15,875 bases of DNA from an uncultured Kiritimatiellota bacterium (GTDB lineage: Bacteria; Verrucomicrobiota; Kiritimatiellia; RFP12; UBA1067). Location: positions 1 through 15,875 of the forward strand of contig CAKURH010000089.1 in assembly GCA_934675625.1 (NCBI GenBank). Reading direction: 5' to 3'. Each line of letters opens with the position of its first letter. Position 1 is the first letter of the stretch. Below the pieces are notes generated by a model. That model was not told where the DNA came from. It saw only the letters and a program-made list of their open reading frames with translations, and searched no databases. This document shows positions 7,165 to 14,534 of this stretch, one piece after another. The position numbers were made by a program, and so were the translations under genes.

Positions 7165-7975
7165 GAAAGAGAACAGGTATGCATCTCTGGTCGGATACAT
7201 CTTTGAGCATGGATTCAAGAAGGGAGAGACCGAATTCGCGTTTACGCGCGAGCAGTTCGTTGCGGCGGCGACGAAATTGCGGATAGCCTTGCCGAAGAAC
7301 ATTGGGGATGTCCTTTATTCGTTTCGCTATCGTTGTCCGTTGCCGGAATGTGTGCTCAAGACACAGCCAGAGGGGCATGAGTGGGTTATACTGGGCGCGG
7401 GGAAAGCCGTCTATCGGTTCAAGCTCGTCAAGAAAAGCCGCATTCTTCCTTCTCCGAACTTAATGTCGATCAAAATTCCAGACGCAACGCCGGAAATCAT
7501 CTCCGCGTATGCGCTTGGTGATGAACAGGCCTTGCTGGCAAAAGTTCGTTATAATCGGCTGATTGACCTTTTCTTGGGCGCGACAGCTTATTCGCTGCAA
7601 AATCACTTGCGGACGACGGTGAAGGGGGTAGGACAGATCGAGATCGATGAGGTCTACGTAGCCGTTGACAAGCATGGTCGTCAATTTATTGTTCCTGTAC
7701 AAGCCAAGGGAGGCAAAGATCAGCATGGTATTGTGCAGACGGCCCAAGATATCGCCTGGTGTCAAAACAATCTGCCTGAATTGATTTGTCGTCCGATTTC
7801 AGTCCAGTTTGTCACGACGACAAAGATTGCCATGTTTGCGCTTGCGATGTGCGATGGCGAAATTAAGGTTGCGGAAGAGCGCCACTATGAACTTGTTCCG
7901 TCAACGGCAGTTACAAGTGATGACCTGAAAAACTACTCGGCGGCAGCGATGCCGGACAGTCGAGGCATTCTGTGA
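7154..7975 (+). CDS. Probable type II restriction endonuclease, PD-(D/E)XK-like
   Basis: A 273-residue protein that overlaps the end of the methyltransferase gene by 11 bases, with AGAGGA (7142-7147) as its ribosome site. The core reads GQIEIDEVYVAVD then FIVPVQAKGGKDQ: acidic residues E163 and D165 on one strand, and Q183-A-K185 on the next, flanked by hydrophobic strands. This is the layout of PD-(D/E)XK nucleases, with Gln in place of the usual Asp/Glu before the lysine, a change known in some restriction enzymes. Position, length and motif together make it the likely partner that cuts the site protected by the methyltransferase. The N-terminal 150 residues may provide DNA recognition. Its GC content is low like the methyltransferase core. 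The cut site is unknown. Confidence 0.72.
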   Translation: MASKKENRYASLVGYIFEHGFKKGETEFAFTREQFVAAATKLRIALPKNIGDVLYSFRYRCPLPECVLKTQPEGHEWVILGAGKAVYRFKLVKKSRILPSPNLMSIKIPDATPEIISAYALGDEQALLAKVRYNRLIDLFLGATAYSLQNHLRTTVKGVGQIEIDEVYVAVDKHGRQFIVPVQAKGGKDQHGIVQTAQDIAWCQNNLPELICRPISVQFVTTTKIAMFALAMCDGEIKVAEERHYELVPSTAVTSDDLKNYSAAAMPDSRGIL

Positions 7976-7985
7976 AAGCCGTGCC

Positions 7986-8219
7986 ATGAATCAGGTTTTT
8001 GTCGTGACGATTAGCGAATTGTTCCCTCAGCATGGGAACGAAGTTTCCCTTCGTTGCTTTTCGTCTCATGAAAAGGCTGCACACTGGATTGAGGGTCGAA
8101 TCGACGAGAAGGTTCGGGCTTGGGGCTTGAATCGCTCGACAGCGGTTGATGGCTGGTGCGTGACGATTGCCGCCGATCATGCGATACAGTATGACACGCA
8201 TGAGTTGCGCGTGGAATGA
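7986..8219 (+). CDS. Small conserved-looking protein of unknown function in the R-M cassette
   Basis: A 77-residue protein beginning 10 bases after the endonuclease stop. Its TGA overlaps the next ATG as ATGA, which supports its being a real gene. No signal peptide, membrane helix or obvious helix-turn-helix is visible. The sequence starts with VFVVTISELFPQHGNEVSLR and has a charged middle (FSSHEKAAHWIEGRIDEKVRAW) and a short C-terminal strand. I do not recognise the family. It could be a control or accessory protein of the restriction system, but no motif shows this. No strong Shine-Dalgarno precedes it, so translation probably depends on coupling to the upstream gene. Confidence 0.6.
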   Translation: MNQVFVVTISELFPQHGNEVSLRCFSSHEKAAHWIEGRIDEKVRAWGLNRSTAVDGWCVTIAADHAIQYDTHELRVE

Positions 8220-9409
8220 GAGGTTGTGTCGTGGGTACAAAGACACAGTTGGTCAAGTTCTTTCTGTCGCTCGTGCTGGCTACGGTTCTTCCCTCCGTCG
8301 TCCGCGCGGAAAAGGCCAACGTCTTTTTCATCCACGGCGCGAACGTAAGTTTGGAGGAAGAGCAGGCGTGGGCGGCGGCGATGTTCAAGCGGCTCTGGCA
8401 GGCGGGTGCGCAGATGAACTTCTTGCCGGTCAGCTGGGAGAGCGACATCGGGCCGTCATGGAACTATCACGCCAATGTCTCGAACGCCTTTGAGACGGCG
8501 CGGCGTCTTGCCGTCGGCATCAATGCCGAGCCGGGGCGAAACGTCATCATCGCGCACTCGCTCGGCACGATGGTCGCCGCTGCCGCGATTCAGGATTACG
8601 GCGCGCGCGTGGACAAGCTCATCATGCTCAACTCCGCGATTCCGTCCGAGGCGTTCGATCCGGATCTTTTCAAGCCCGACCCGCAAAACCATCTTGTTCA
8701 CGATGACTGGATGGACTACACGAACGTCTGCTGGACGGCACTTTGGCACGAACGGTTCCCTGCGAACGACGCTCGAAGCAAATTGACGTGGCGCGGACGC
8801 TTCGCGGCTGTCGTTCCCGTGGCCGTCAATTTCTATTCGTCTGGCGACGAGGTTTTGGAACTGTACATGAAGAAGCACAATCCCTCTTTTTACAATGGCG
8901 TCGGCCCGTCTGGCAACTGGGGCGACCGCTATGCGTGGCACAAGCAGGAAATCTGGAAGGGACGCTATTCGACGCTTGGCTTCATGGGCACGACGGACTG
9001 GTCAGGATGGGGTTTCAGGAAGAACGCGCTTGGCTTCAAGGTCTGGTCGGCGGACGAGGCCAATGCCATTGTCGATTTGTCCGTGTTTGCCACAAACACT
9101 GTCTTTAGCCCTTGCCCCGAATCGATTCTGAGTCCCAACGCCTCGCGTCTCGAAACGGACTTCCATTTGGCGCAGGGCATACCGGCACTCTCGCCGCCGA
9201 CGGGTGCTACCGATTTGAACGATTTCGGCGTGATATCATTTGACATGAACGCGGCCCCATTCAAGCCGACGAACTGGCCACGGTCTGCGGCTCGACCCGA
9301 AAGCGACGATTTGGGCGACAACTGGCTTCACTCGGACATCAAGGACGTTGCCTATTTCTATACCCACAAGGTCTTTGAGAAAATCGTGGAAGTCGGAGGT
9401 TTGCGATGA
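8216..9409 (+). CDS. Secreted alpha/beta hydrolase (lipase/esterase-like)
   Basis: A 397-residue protein. The N terminus has a signal peptide: basic start, hydrophobic core VKFFLSLVLATVL and likely cleavage after PSVVRA. The mature part begins with the alpha/beta-hydrolase first strand and oxyanion region VFFIHGANV. The nucleophile elbow is NVIIAHSLGTM, with S115 as the probable catalytic serine. The acid and histidine of the triad cannot be placed with confidence. The start at 8216 overlaps the preceding stop (ATGA). A GTG at 8231 has a better ribosome site (GAGAGG, 8218-8223) and would shorten the signal n-region by five residues. GC returns to about two thirds in parts of this gene, unlike the two genes before it. 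The substrate is unknown; it should act in the periplasm or outside the cell. Confidence 0.78.
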   Translation: MRGCVVGTKTQLVKFFLSLVLATVLPSVVRAEKANVFFIHGANVSLEEEQAWAAAMFKRLWQAGAQMNFLPVSWESDIGPSWNYHANVSNAFETARRLAVGINAEPGRNVIIAHSLGTMVAAAAIQDYGARVDKLIMLNSAIPSEAFDPDLFKPDPQNHLVHDDWMDYTNVCWTALWHERFPANDARSKLTWRGRFAAVVPVAVNFYSSGDEVLELYMKKHNPSFYNGVGPSGNWGDRYAWHKQEIWKGRYSTLGFMGTTDWSGWGFRKNALGFKVWSADEANAIVDLSVFATNTVFSPCPESILSPNASRLETDFHLAQGIPALSPPTGATDLNDFGVISFDMNAAPFKPTNWPRSAARPESDDLGDNWLHSDIKDVAYFYTHKVFEKIVEVGGLR

Positions 9410-10335
9410 AATACGCATTCGTTTGTCTGCTCGGATTGGCGTTCCCTGTGTTCGGGCCTGTTTTCGCGGACTACAATCCCTATTACGATAATGCTCTGGC
9501 CGATGTGAGGTTGCGTCTTGTGGACGATGAAGGCGAGCCGGTGGGCGGCGCGACTGTCACAGCCGCATTTTACATCAGCGACACGCGGACGACTGGGCTG
9601 ACAAAAGAAACAGGTGACGATGGGATTGTTGAAGCGAAGTATCCGTGCAACGGCGAATTCAAGGTCTGGGCAAGAAAAGACGGCTACTATGACACGGTTC
9701 TGAAGACGACGGCGTTCATCACGCTCACCGAACAGGAGGCGACAAGGACGCAGAGGTGGTCGAACGGAACTGTTGATATTCAGGTTGTTCTCAAGAAGAA
9801 GCGTAAACCCGTGAAAACGATACATCATGACGTGAACTTTGCGCCGATTCCCGCGACAAACGAGGTGGTATGTCTGGATCTTGAGACGTTCAAATGGTGT
9901 CCGCCGTACGGAAACGGAAAGCATCGTGACTTGCATCTGCTTTACGAATCATGGCAGAACCCCACAAACTGGCTTTCCTACTATCGGAAACTGACAATCA
10001 CCACGCCCAACTGCGTAGACGGCTTCACTGTCGGAAAGGCGGACTCGTTTAGCCGTTTCGGCTATGCGTACAGGGCCGACACGAACGCGACCTATCGTCC
10101 GTTGTTCGTGATGGAACTTGACCGACGCAGCGGGCACATCACGAAGAACGTGAAGCCCAAGGACGACGAATACCTGATCTATCGCGTCCGAACGCAGACG
10201 AATGAGTTGGGGCGTGTCACGGTGGCCAACTATGGGCGCATAGGGGAAAAGCCCAGCCACATGTTTGGGCTGCGGATGCGTTCCTGGTTTAACCCAACCC
10301 CCAATGACACGAACTTGGAGGACGCGCGGCCGTGA
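9406..10335 (+). CDS. Secreted protein with carboxypeptidase-regulatory-like beta domain
   Basis: A 309-residue protein whose ATG overlaps the hydrolase stop (ATGA). Residues 1-21 are a signal peptide (FVCLLGLAFPVFGPVFA). Residues about 30-110 look like a carboxypeptidase-regulatory or Ig-like fold: VRLRLVDDEGEPVGGATVTA, then a turn with TGDDGIVEAKYP and EFKVWARKDGYYD. The remainder is rich in aromatic residues and strands and ends with NPTPNDTNLED, a tail I associate from memory with a recurring family in this bacterial group. No catalytic motif is visible. Coupling to the hydrolase suggests a partner, inhibitor or surface-binding role, which is inference. GC is near 50 percent, intermediate between the restriction genes and the core genome. 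Confidence 0.68.
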   Translation: MKYAFVCLLGLAFPVFGPVFADYNPYYDNALADVRLRLVDDEGEPVGGATVTAAFYISDTRTTGLTKETGDDGIVEAKYPCNGEFKVWARKDGYYDTVLKTTAFITLTEQEATRTQRWSNGTVDIQVVLKKKRKPVKTIHHDVNFAPIPATNEVVCLDLETFKWCPPYGNGKHRDLHLLYESWQNPTNWLSYYRKLTITTPNCVDGFTVGKADSFSRFGYAYRADTNATYRPLFVMELDRRSGHITKNVKPKDDEYLIYRVRTQTNELGRVTVANYGRIGEKPSHMFGLRMRSWFNPTPNDTNLEDARP

Positions 10336-10353
10336 TGACTAACCTTCACCGCA

Positions 10354-10383
10354 TTGACTTCGGTCGGGGAGTTTTGCTAAAAT
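10354..10383 (+). promoter_or_regulatory. Promoter of the outer-membrane channel gene
   Basis: TTGACT (10354-10359) and TAAAAT (10378-10383) are 18 bases apart, with TG at 10375-10376 giving an extended -10. The channel gene starts about 90 bases downstream. No ACATAC/GTATGT operator like that of the tetR promoter is seen here, so the channel may be expressed independently of the pump. Confidence 0.65.
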
Positions 10384-10476
10384 CCAACCTCAATTTTCAA
10401 TAATCAGTTCTATTAAACAGATTTCCAAGCGATTTCAAGATTTCACGAAACAACAAAGCAGAAAGGAAAGTTCAAC

Positions 10477-12063
10477 ATGCGCAACTGTAATCCCAATATT
10501 CGGCCCGTTGGGCCTTCGACGGCTCGACCCGTCGCCCATTCGAAGATTCGATCATTCGATTATTCGATTATTCTCTCCCTCCCGCTCGCCCTCTCGCTCG
10601 CGGGGTGTTCGCATCTCCCCTCGGTCGGGCCGGACTACGCAGAGCCGTCGTTTGAGGTGCCCGCCTACCTGCTGCCCGACGCCGGCCAACCGTCGACGAA
10701 CCTGACGGCGACGAGCGAGTACGCGGCGGCGGACGCGAAGGACGACGTGCGCGAGATCGTCTCGAAGGACACGCTCGCCCAGTGGTGGAAGCGCTTCAAC
10801 GACCCCGTGCTCGAATCGCTCGTCGAGGGCGGCGTCTCGAACAACGTCGGCTTCCTGATGGCGCAGAAGCGCCTGGAGGCGGCGAACTGGCAGCTGCTCG
10901 GCTCCTACGCGGCGTTCCTGCCGAAGTTCACCGGCGTCGGCGCGTGGACGCGTTCCTGGTACAATCCGCACACGCGCTCGAACGCGAACGGGAAGAACGG
11001 CTACCACTACAACGCCGGCAACCTCGCGCTCGACGGACAGTGGGAAATCGACATCTTCGGCGGCAGCCGCCGCGCGACGGAGTCCGCGCTCGCGCAGGCC
11101 GAGGCGGCCGGCTGGACGGTCGCGGACGCCTGGGTCTCCCTGACGACGCAGATCGGCGCGCAGTACGTGAACCTCCGCACGACCCAGGAGCGCATCGAGG
11201 TCGCGCGCACGAACCTCGTGCTGCAGTCCGAGACGTACGAGATCCTGAAGTCGCGCCTCGACTCCGGCATCGGCGACGAGCTCGCCGTCAACCAGTGCGC
11301 CTACGTCGTCGAGCAGACGCGCGCGCGCATTCCGCAGCTGCTCGCGCAGGAGGAGCAGCTCAAGAACGCGCTCGCGATCCTCGCGGGCGAGATGCCGGGC
11401 GCGCTGGGCGAGGTGCTGAAGCCGCTCGACGTGCGGCGCGACTGGCTCCTCCAGCCGCAGAAGGTCGCGGAGCTGAAGCTGGACATGATGCGCGGGCGTC
11501 CCGACGTCAAGGCGGCGGAGCGCGAGCTCGCGGCGGCGACGGCGGCGATCGGCGTCGCGAAGGCGCAGTGGTTCCCGCGCCTCTACGTGAACGGCGCGGT
11601 CGGGCTGGAGGCGAAGAACAGCCTCAACCTCTTCAGCAAGGAGTCGTTCTTCGCGACGCTTGGGCCGTCCGTCAGCTGGCCGATCTTCCAGGGCGGCGCG
11701 ATCTACGCGAACGTGAAGGCGACAGAGGCGAAGATGCACGAGGCGGCGCTCGCCTACGAGCAGGCGCTGCAGACCGCCTACGGACAGGTGCGCGACGCCT
11801 ACGCGGCCTACACGCAGGAGTATCTGCGCAACCAGTCGCTGAAGGGCGCGGTCAAGGCGGCGACGGACGCCGTGACGATCTCGCAGGACCTCTACCAGAA
11901 CGGCCTGAAGGACTTCAACAACGTCCTCGACGCGCAGCGCTCGCGCCTCCAGCTGGAGGAGGAGTTCGTGCTCTCGCGCGGCCAGATCACGCTCGACCTC
12001 ATCTCGCTCTACAAGGCCCTCGGCGGCGGCCTCGTCGCGACCGACCTTGAAGACCTCCGCTAA
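10477..12063 (+). CDS. RND efflux outer-membrane lipoprotein (TolC/OprM-like, NodT family)
   Basis: A 528-residue channel protein expected to trimerise in the outer membrane and complete the exporter made with the adaptor and pump upstream. A lipoprotein signal ends in LSLAGC with C44 as the lipidated residue, and the mature start SHLPSVGPDYAEPSFEVP is typical of the family. Two repeats of long alpha-helical segments follow, including LAQWWKRFNDPVLESLV, LKNALAILAG, GRPDVKAAERELAAATAAIGVAKA and a final coiled region with AYAAYTQEYLRNQSL. The ATG is supported by AAGGA (10463-10467); no other in-frame start exists before the signal core. The signal n-region is long, and residues 20-32 are encoded by an 8-bp repeat array. 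Confidence 0.95.
   Translation: MRNCNPNIRPVGPSTARPVAHSKIRSFDYSIILSLPLALSLAGCSHLPSVGPDYAEPSFEVPAYLLPDAGQPSTNLTATSEYAAADAKDDVREIVSKDTLAQWWKRFNDPVLESLVEGGVSNNVGFLMAQKRLEAANWQLLGSYAAFLPKFTGVGAWTRSWYNPHTRSNANGKNGYHYNAGNLALDGQWEIDIFGGSRRATESALAQAEAAGWTVADAWVSLTTQIGAQYVNLRTTQERIEVARTNLVLQSETYEILKSRLDSGIGDELAVNQCAYVVEQTRARIPQLLAQEEQLKNALAILAGEMPGALGEVLKPLDVRRDWLLQPQKVAELKLDMMRGRPDVKAAERELAAATAAIGVAKAQWFPRLYVNGAVGLEAKNSLNLFSKESFFATLGPSVSWPIFQGGAIYANVKATEAKMHEAALAYEQALQTAYGQVRDAYAAYTQEYLRNQSLKGAVKAATDAVTISQDLYQNGLKDFNNVLDAQRSRLQLEEEFVLSRGQITLDLISLYKALGGGLVATDLEDLR
10534..10573. repeat. Inverted copy of the 8-bp repeat inside the channel signal sequence
   Basis: Five consecutive 8-base units (gcccattc, gaagattc, gatcattc, gattattc, gattattc) are the reverse complement of the units at 675-770. 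Bases 10532-10565 match 699-732 in reverse complement with three mismatches in 34. The array is translated as AHSKIRSFDYSII within the signal peptide of the channel lipoprotein. Confidence 0.9.
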
Positions 12064-12079
12064 CCGGCGTCGCGCAAAA

Positions 12080-12088
12080 TGCTATAAT
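12080..12088 (+). promoter_or_regulatory. Extended -10 promoter of lysS
   Basis: TGC followed by TATAAT (12083-12088) forms an extended -10 element; no good -35 is seen 17-18 bases upstream. TATAAT to ATG spacing is 11 bases, exactly as at tetR, and no Shine-Dalgarno precedes the ATG. The message is therefore predicted to have a leader of about five bases. Confidence 0.7.
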
Positions 12089-12099
12089 ACGCACCCATC

Positions 12100-13554
12100 A
12101 TGGCACAGGAAACGAACGAATACCGCGCGCAGCGCCTCCAGTCGATGAAGGCGCTCGCTGACATGGGCTACGAGCCCTACGGCTGCAAGTACGACCACGA
12201 GGACCTCGCGAAGGTCCGCGCCGAATTTGCGGAGGGCAAGTCCGTCCGCGTCGCCGGGCGCCTTCTCATGATCCGCCGCATGGGCAAGATGAACTTCTGC
12301 ACCCTGAACGACGGGACAGACCGCTTCCAGCTCATCTTTAAGCGCGACGAGCTTTCCGAGACGGCGTTCGCCGCGTTCAAGCAGCTGAACCTCGGCGACA
12401 TCGTCGGCGCGGAGGGGACGCTCTTCACGACCCAGAAGGGCGAGAAGTCGCTCGTCGTCAAGGAATGGACGATGCTCGCGAAGGCCCTGGAGCAGCCGCC
12501 GGAGAAGTTCCACGGCCTCGCCGACCAGGAGGAGTGCTACCGCCGCCGCTACGTCGACCTCATGACGAACGACGAGTCGCGCAACCGCTTCTTCACGCGC
12601 TCGCGCCTGCTGATGGAGATCCGCAAGTACCTGTGGTCGAAGGGCTTCGTCGAGGTCGAGACGCCGATTCTCCAGGACCAGGCCGGCGGCGCGGCCGCGA
12701 AGCCGTTCTTCTCGCACTACAACGCGCTCGACAAGGACTGCGTCATGCGCATCGCCCCGGAGCTCTACCTGAAGCGGCTTCTCGTGGGCGGCATGAACAA
12801 GGTCTTCGAGCTCGGCAAGGACTTCCGCAACGAGGGCATCGACCGCACGCACAACCCGGAGTTCACGGTCTGCGAGATCTACGAGGCCTACGGTGACCGC
12901 ACGTCGATGGAGGCGATCATGGAAGGGCTTCTGCCGCACCTCTGCGACACCGTGATCGGCAAGCGCGTGATCGAGTACGGCGAGAAGAAGGTGCCGATTG
13001 ACTTCACGCCGCCCTACCGCCGCGTCGCGTACCGCGACCTCGTGAAGGAGCTGATGGGCGACGACTGGTTCGACCTCCCGTTCGAGACGCAGCTCGCGAA
13101 GGCGAAGGCCAAGGGCAAGGAGACGGACACGAACCTGGAGCTTGACGGCGTGACGACCGAGCTCATGCTGACGCACGAGGTCTACGACAAGCTCATCGAG
13201 CGCAACCTCATGCAGCCGACGTTCGTCATCCGCATCCCGCACGAGTTCGTGCCGCTCGCCAAGGCGTGCAAGGACGACCCGTCACTCGTGGACGTCTTCG
13301 AGTTCGTCGTCGCGGGCCGCGAGCTCTGCCCCGGCTACACCGAGCAGAACGACCCGATCGAGCAGCGCAAGGCGCTGGAGAACCAGGCCGGCGAGGACAC
13401 GGAGAAGATCGACGAGGACTTCATCAGCGCGCTCGAATGCGGCATGCCGCCGACGGGCGGGCTCGGCTTCGGCGTCGACCGCCTCGTCATGTTCCTGACG
13501 GGCACGGACTCGATCCGCGACGTCGTCCTCTTCCCGCAGCTGAAGCGGGCGTAA
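12100..13554 (+). CDS. lysS: Lysyl-tRNA synthetase, class II
   Basis: A 484-residue cytoplasmic enzyme that charges tRNA-Lys with lysine; length is normal for bacterial LysRS. The N-terminal OB-fold anticodon-binding domain spans about residues 45-140 (VRVAGRLLMIRRMGKMNFCTL). Class II motif 1 is near VETPILQ, motif 2 is FRNEGIDRTHNPEF with R243 and E245, and motif 3 is GGLGFGVDRL with R461. IAPELYLKRLLVGG and the C-terminal SIRDVVLFPQLK are LysRS signatures. In the amino-acid-binding segment E408-L-C-P-G-Y-T-E415 the usual Asn is P411. The ATG at 12100 is set by the promoter. corA follows after 22 bases and is probably cotranscribed. Confidence 0.97.
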   Translation: MAQETNEYRAQRLQSMKALADMGYEPYGCKYDHEDLAKVRAEFAEGKSVRVAGRLLMIRRMGKMNFCTLNDGTDRFQLIFKRDELSETAFAAFKQLNLGDIVGAEGTLFTTQKGEKSLVVKEWTMLAKALEQPPEKFHGLADQEECYRRRYVDLMTNDESRNRFFTRSRLLMEIRKYLWSKGFVEVETPILQDQAGGAAAKPFFSHYNALDKDCVMRIAPELYLKRLLVGGMNKVFELGKDFRNEGIDRTHNPEFTVCEIYEAYGDRTSMEAIMEGLLPHLCDTVIGKRVIEYGEKKVPIDFTPPYRRVAYRDLVKELMGDDWFDLPFETQLAKAKAKGKETDTNLELDGVTTELMLTHEVYDKLIERNLMQPTFVIRIPHEFVPLAKACKDDPSLVDVFEFVVAGRELCPGYTEQNDPIEQRKALENQAGEDTEKIDEDFISALECGMPPTGGLGFGVDRLVMFLTGTDSIRDVVLFPQLKRA

Positions 13555-13576
13555 GGGGGAACAGGAGGGCGCGGCC

Positions 13577-14530
13577 ATGATGTCGATCTACAGGTGGGAG
13601 AACGGCGGACTTCGCGAGATGTCCGAGTTCTCGGTGTCCTGCTGGATCAACCTCGTCGACCCCTCGACGACTGAGCTGGAGGCTGTCCTCTCGTACAGTC
13701 AGGTGCCGCGCGACTTCCTGACCGACCCCCTTGACGCGGGGGAACGTCCGCGCTTCGACTACGAGGACGACGCCTCGCTCCTCATCGTCCACGTGCCGAT
13801 GCCGATTCCGCCGGAGGACGAGGAGGAGGCCGTCTCGCCGTACCGCACGGTGCCGCTCGGCATCATCCTCTCGGGCGCGTCCGTCATCACCGTCTGCAGC
13901 GCGCAGACGCCCGTGACGACGGCGTTCCTCGACCAGATCCGCCGCGTCTGCCCGCCGTCCGACAAGTACCGCTTCGCGTTCCGCCTCCTCTGGCACGCGG
14001 GCGTCCTCTTCCTCCGGTACATCAACGACATCCACAACCGCACGACGACGCTGGAGGACGAGCTTCACGAGTCGATCTCGAACGAGGTGCTGCTGAAGAT
14101 GTTCCAGATCGAGAAGACGCTCGTCTACTTCACGACGTCGCTCAAGGCCGACACGATCGCCCTCGCGCGCGCGAACACGGCGCGGCAGCTGACGCTCTCG
14201 GAGGACGATCGCGACTACCTGGAGGACGCGATGGTCGAGTACCAGCAGGCGCTGGAGACGGCGACGATCCACGCGAACATCCTGAACGGCACGCTCGACA
14301 CGTTCGCCTCGCTCATCAACAACAACCTGAACAACGTGATGAAGTACCTGACGGCGGCGACGATCTTCCTCGCCGTGCCGACGCTCGTCGCGTCGCTCTA
14401 CGGCATGAACATCGCGCTGCCGTTCCAGAACAACGCGAACGCCTTTGCGCTCGTGATGGGCGTCTCGGGCCTCCTCGCGGCCGTCCTTGCGGCGGTCTTC
14501 ATGTTCCTCTCCCACAAGCGGAAGTTCTGA
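13577..14530 (+). CDS. corA: CorA-family Mg2+/divalent cation channel
   Basis: A 317-residue inner-membrane transporter with the standard CorA layout: a large cytoplasmic N-terminal domain, a long helix, then two C-terminal membrane segments. TM1 (about residues 256-274, LTAATIFLAVPTLVASLYG) ends at the signature G276-M277-N278. TM2 is LVMGVSGLLAAVLAAVFMFL, and the protein finishes with the basic tail SHKRKF. It should form a pentameric channel for Mg2+, possibly also Co2+ or Ni2+. AGGAGGG (13563-13569) precedes tandem ATG codons at 13577 and 13580; either could initiate. Its position between lysS and lpxI, with short gaps on both sides, indicates one operon. I see no functional link beyond cotranscription. 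Confidence 0.93.
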   Translation: MMSIYRWENGGLREMSEFSVSCWINLVDPSTTELEAVLSYSQVPRDFLTDPLDAGERPRFDYEDDASLLIVHVPMPIPPEDEEEAVSPYRTVPLGIILSGASVITVCSAQTPVTTAFLDQIRRVCPPSDKYRFAFRLLWHAGVLFLRYINDIHNRTTTLEDELHESISNEVLLKMFQIEKTLVYFTTSLKADTIALARANTARQLTLSEDDRDYLEDAMVEYQQALETATIHANILNGTLDTFASLINNNLNNVMKYLTAATIFLAVPTLVASLYGMNIALPFQNNANAFALVMGVSGLLAAVLAAVFMFLSHKRKF

Positions 14531-14534
14531 CGCG

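Noticed and set aside
5290..10335. Insertion sequence or integrase carrying the cassette
   Set aside because: I found no transposase or integrase gene, no terminal inverted repeats shared by both ends and no target-site duplication by eye, so mobility is inferred only from composition and context.
14487..14534. Upstream start extending LpxI by 16 residues
   Set aside because: It lies inside corA, has no ribosome site, and the added residues are Ser/Arg-rich shadow sequence; the family N terminus begins at 14535.
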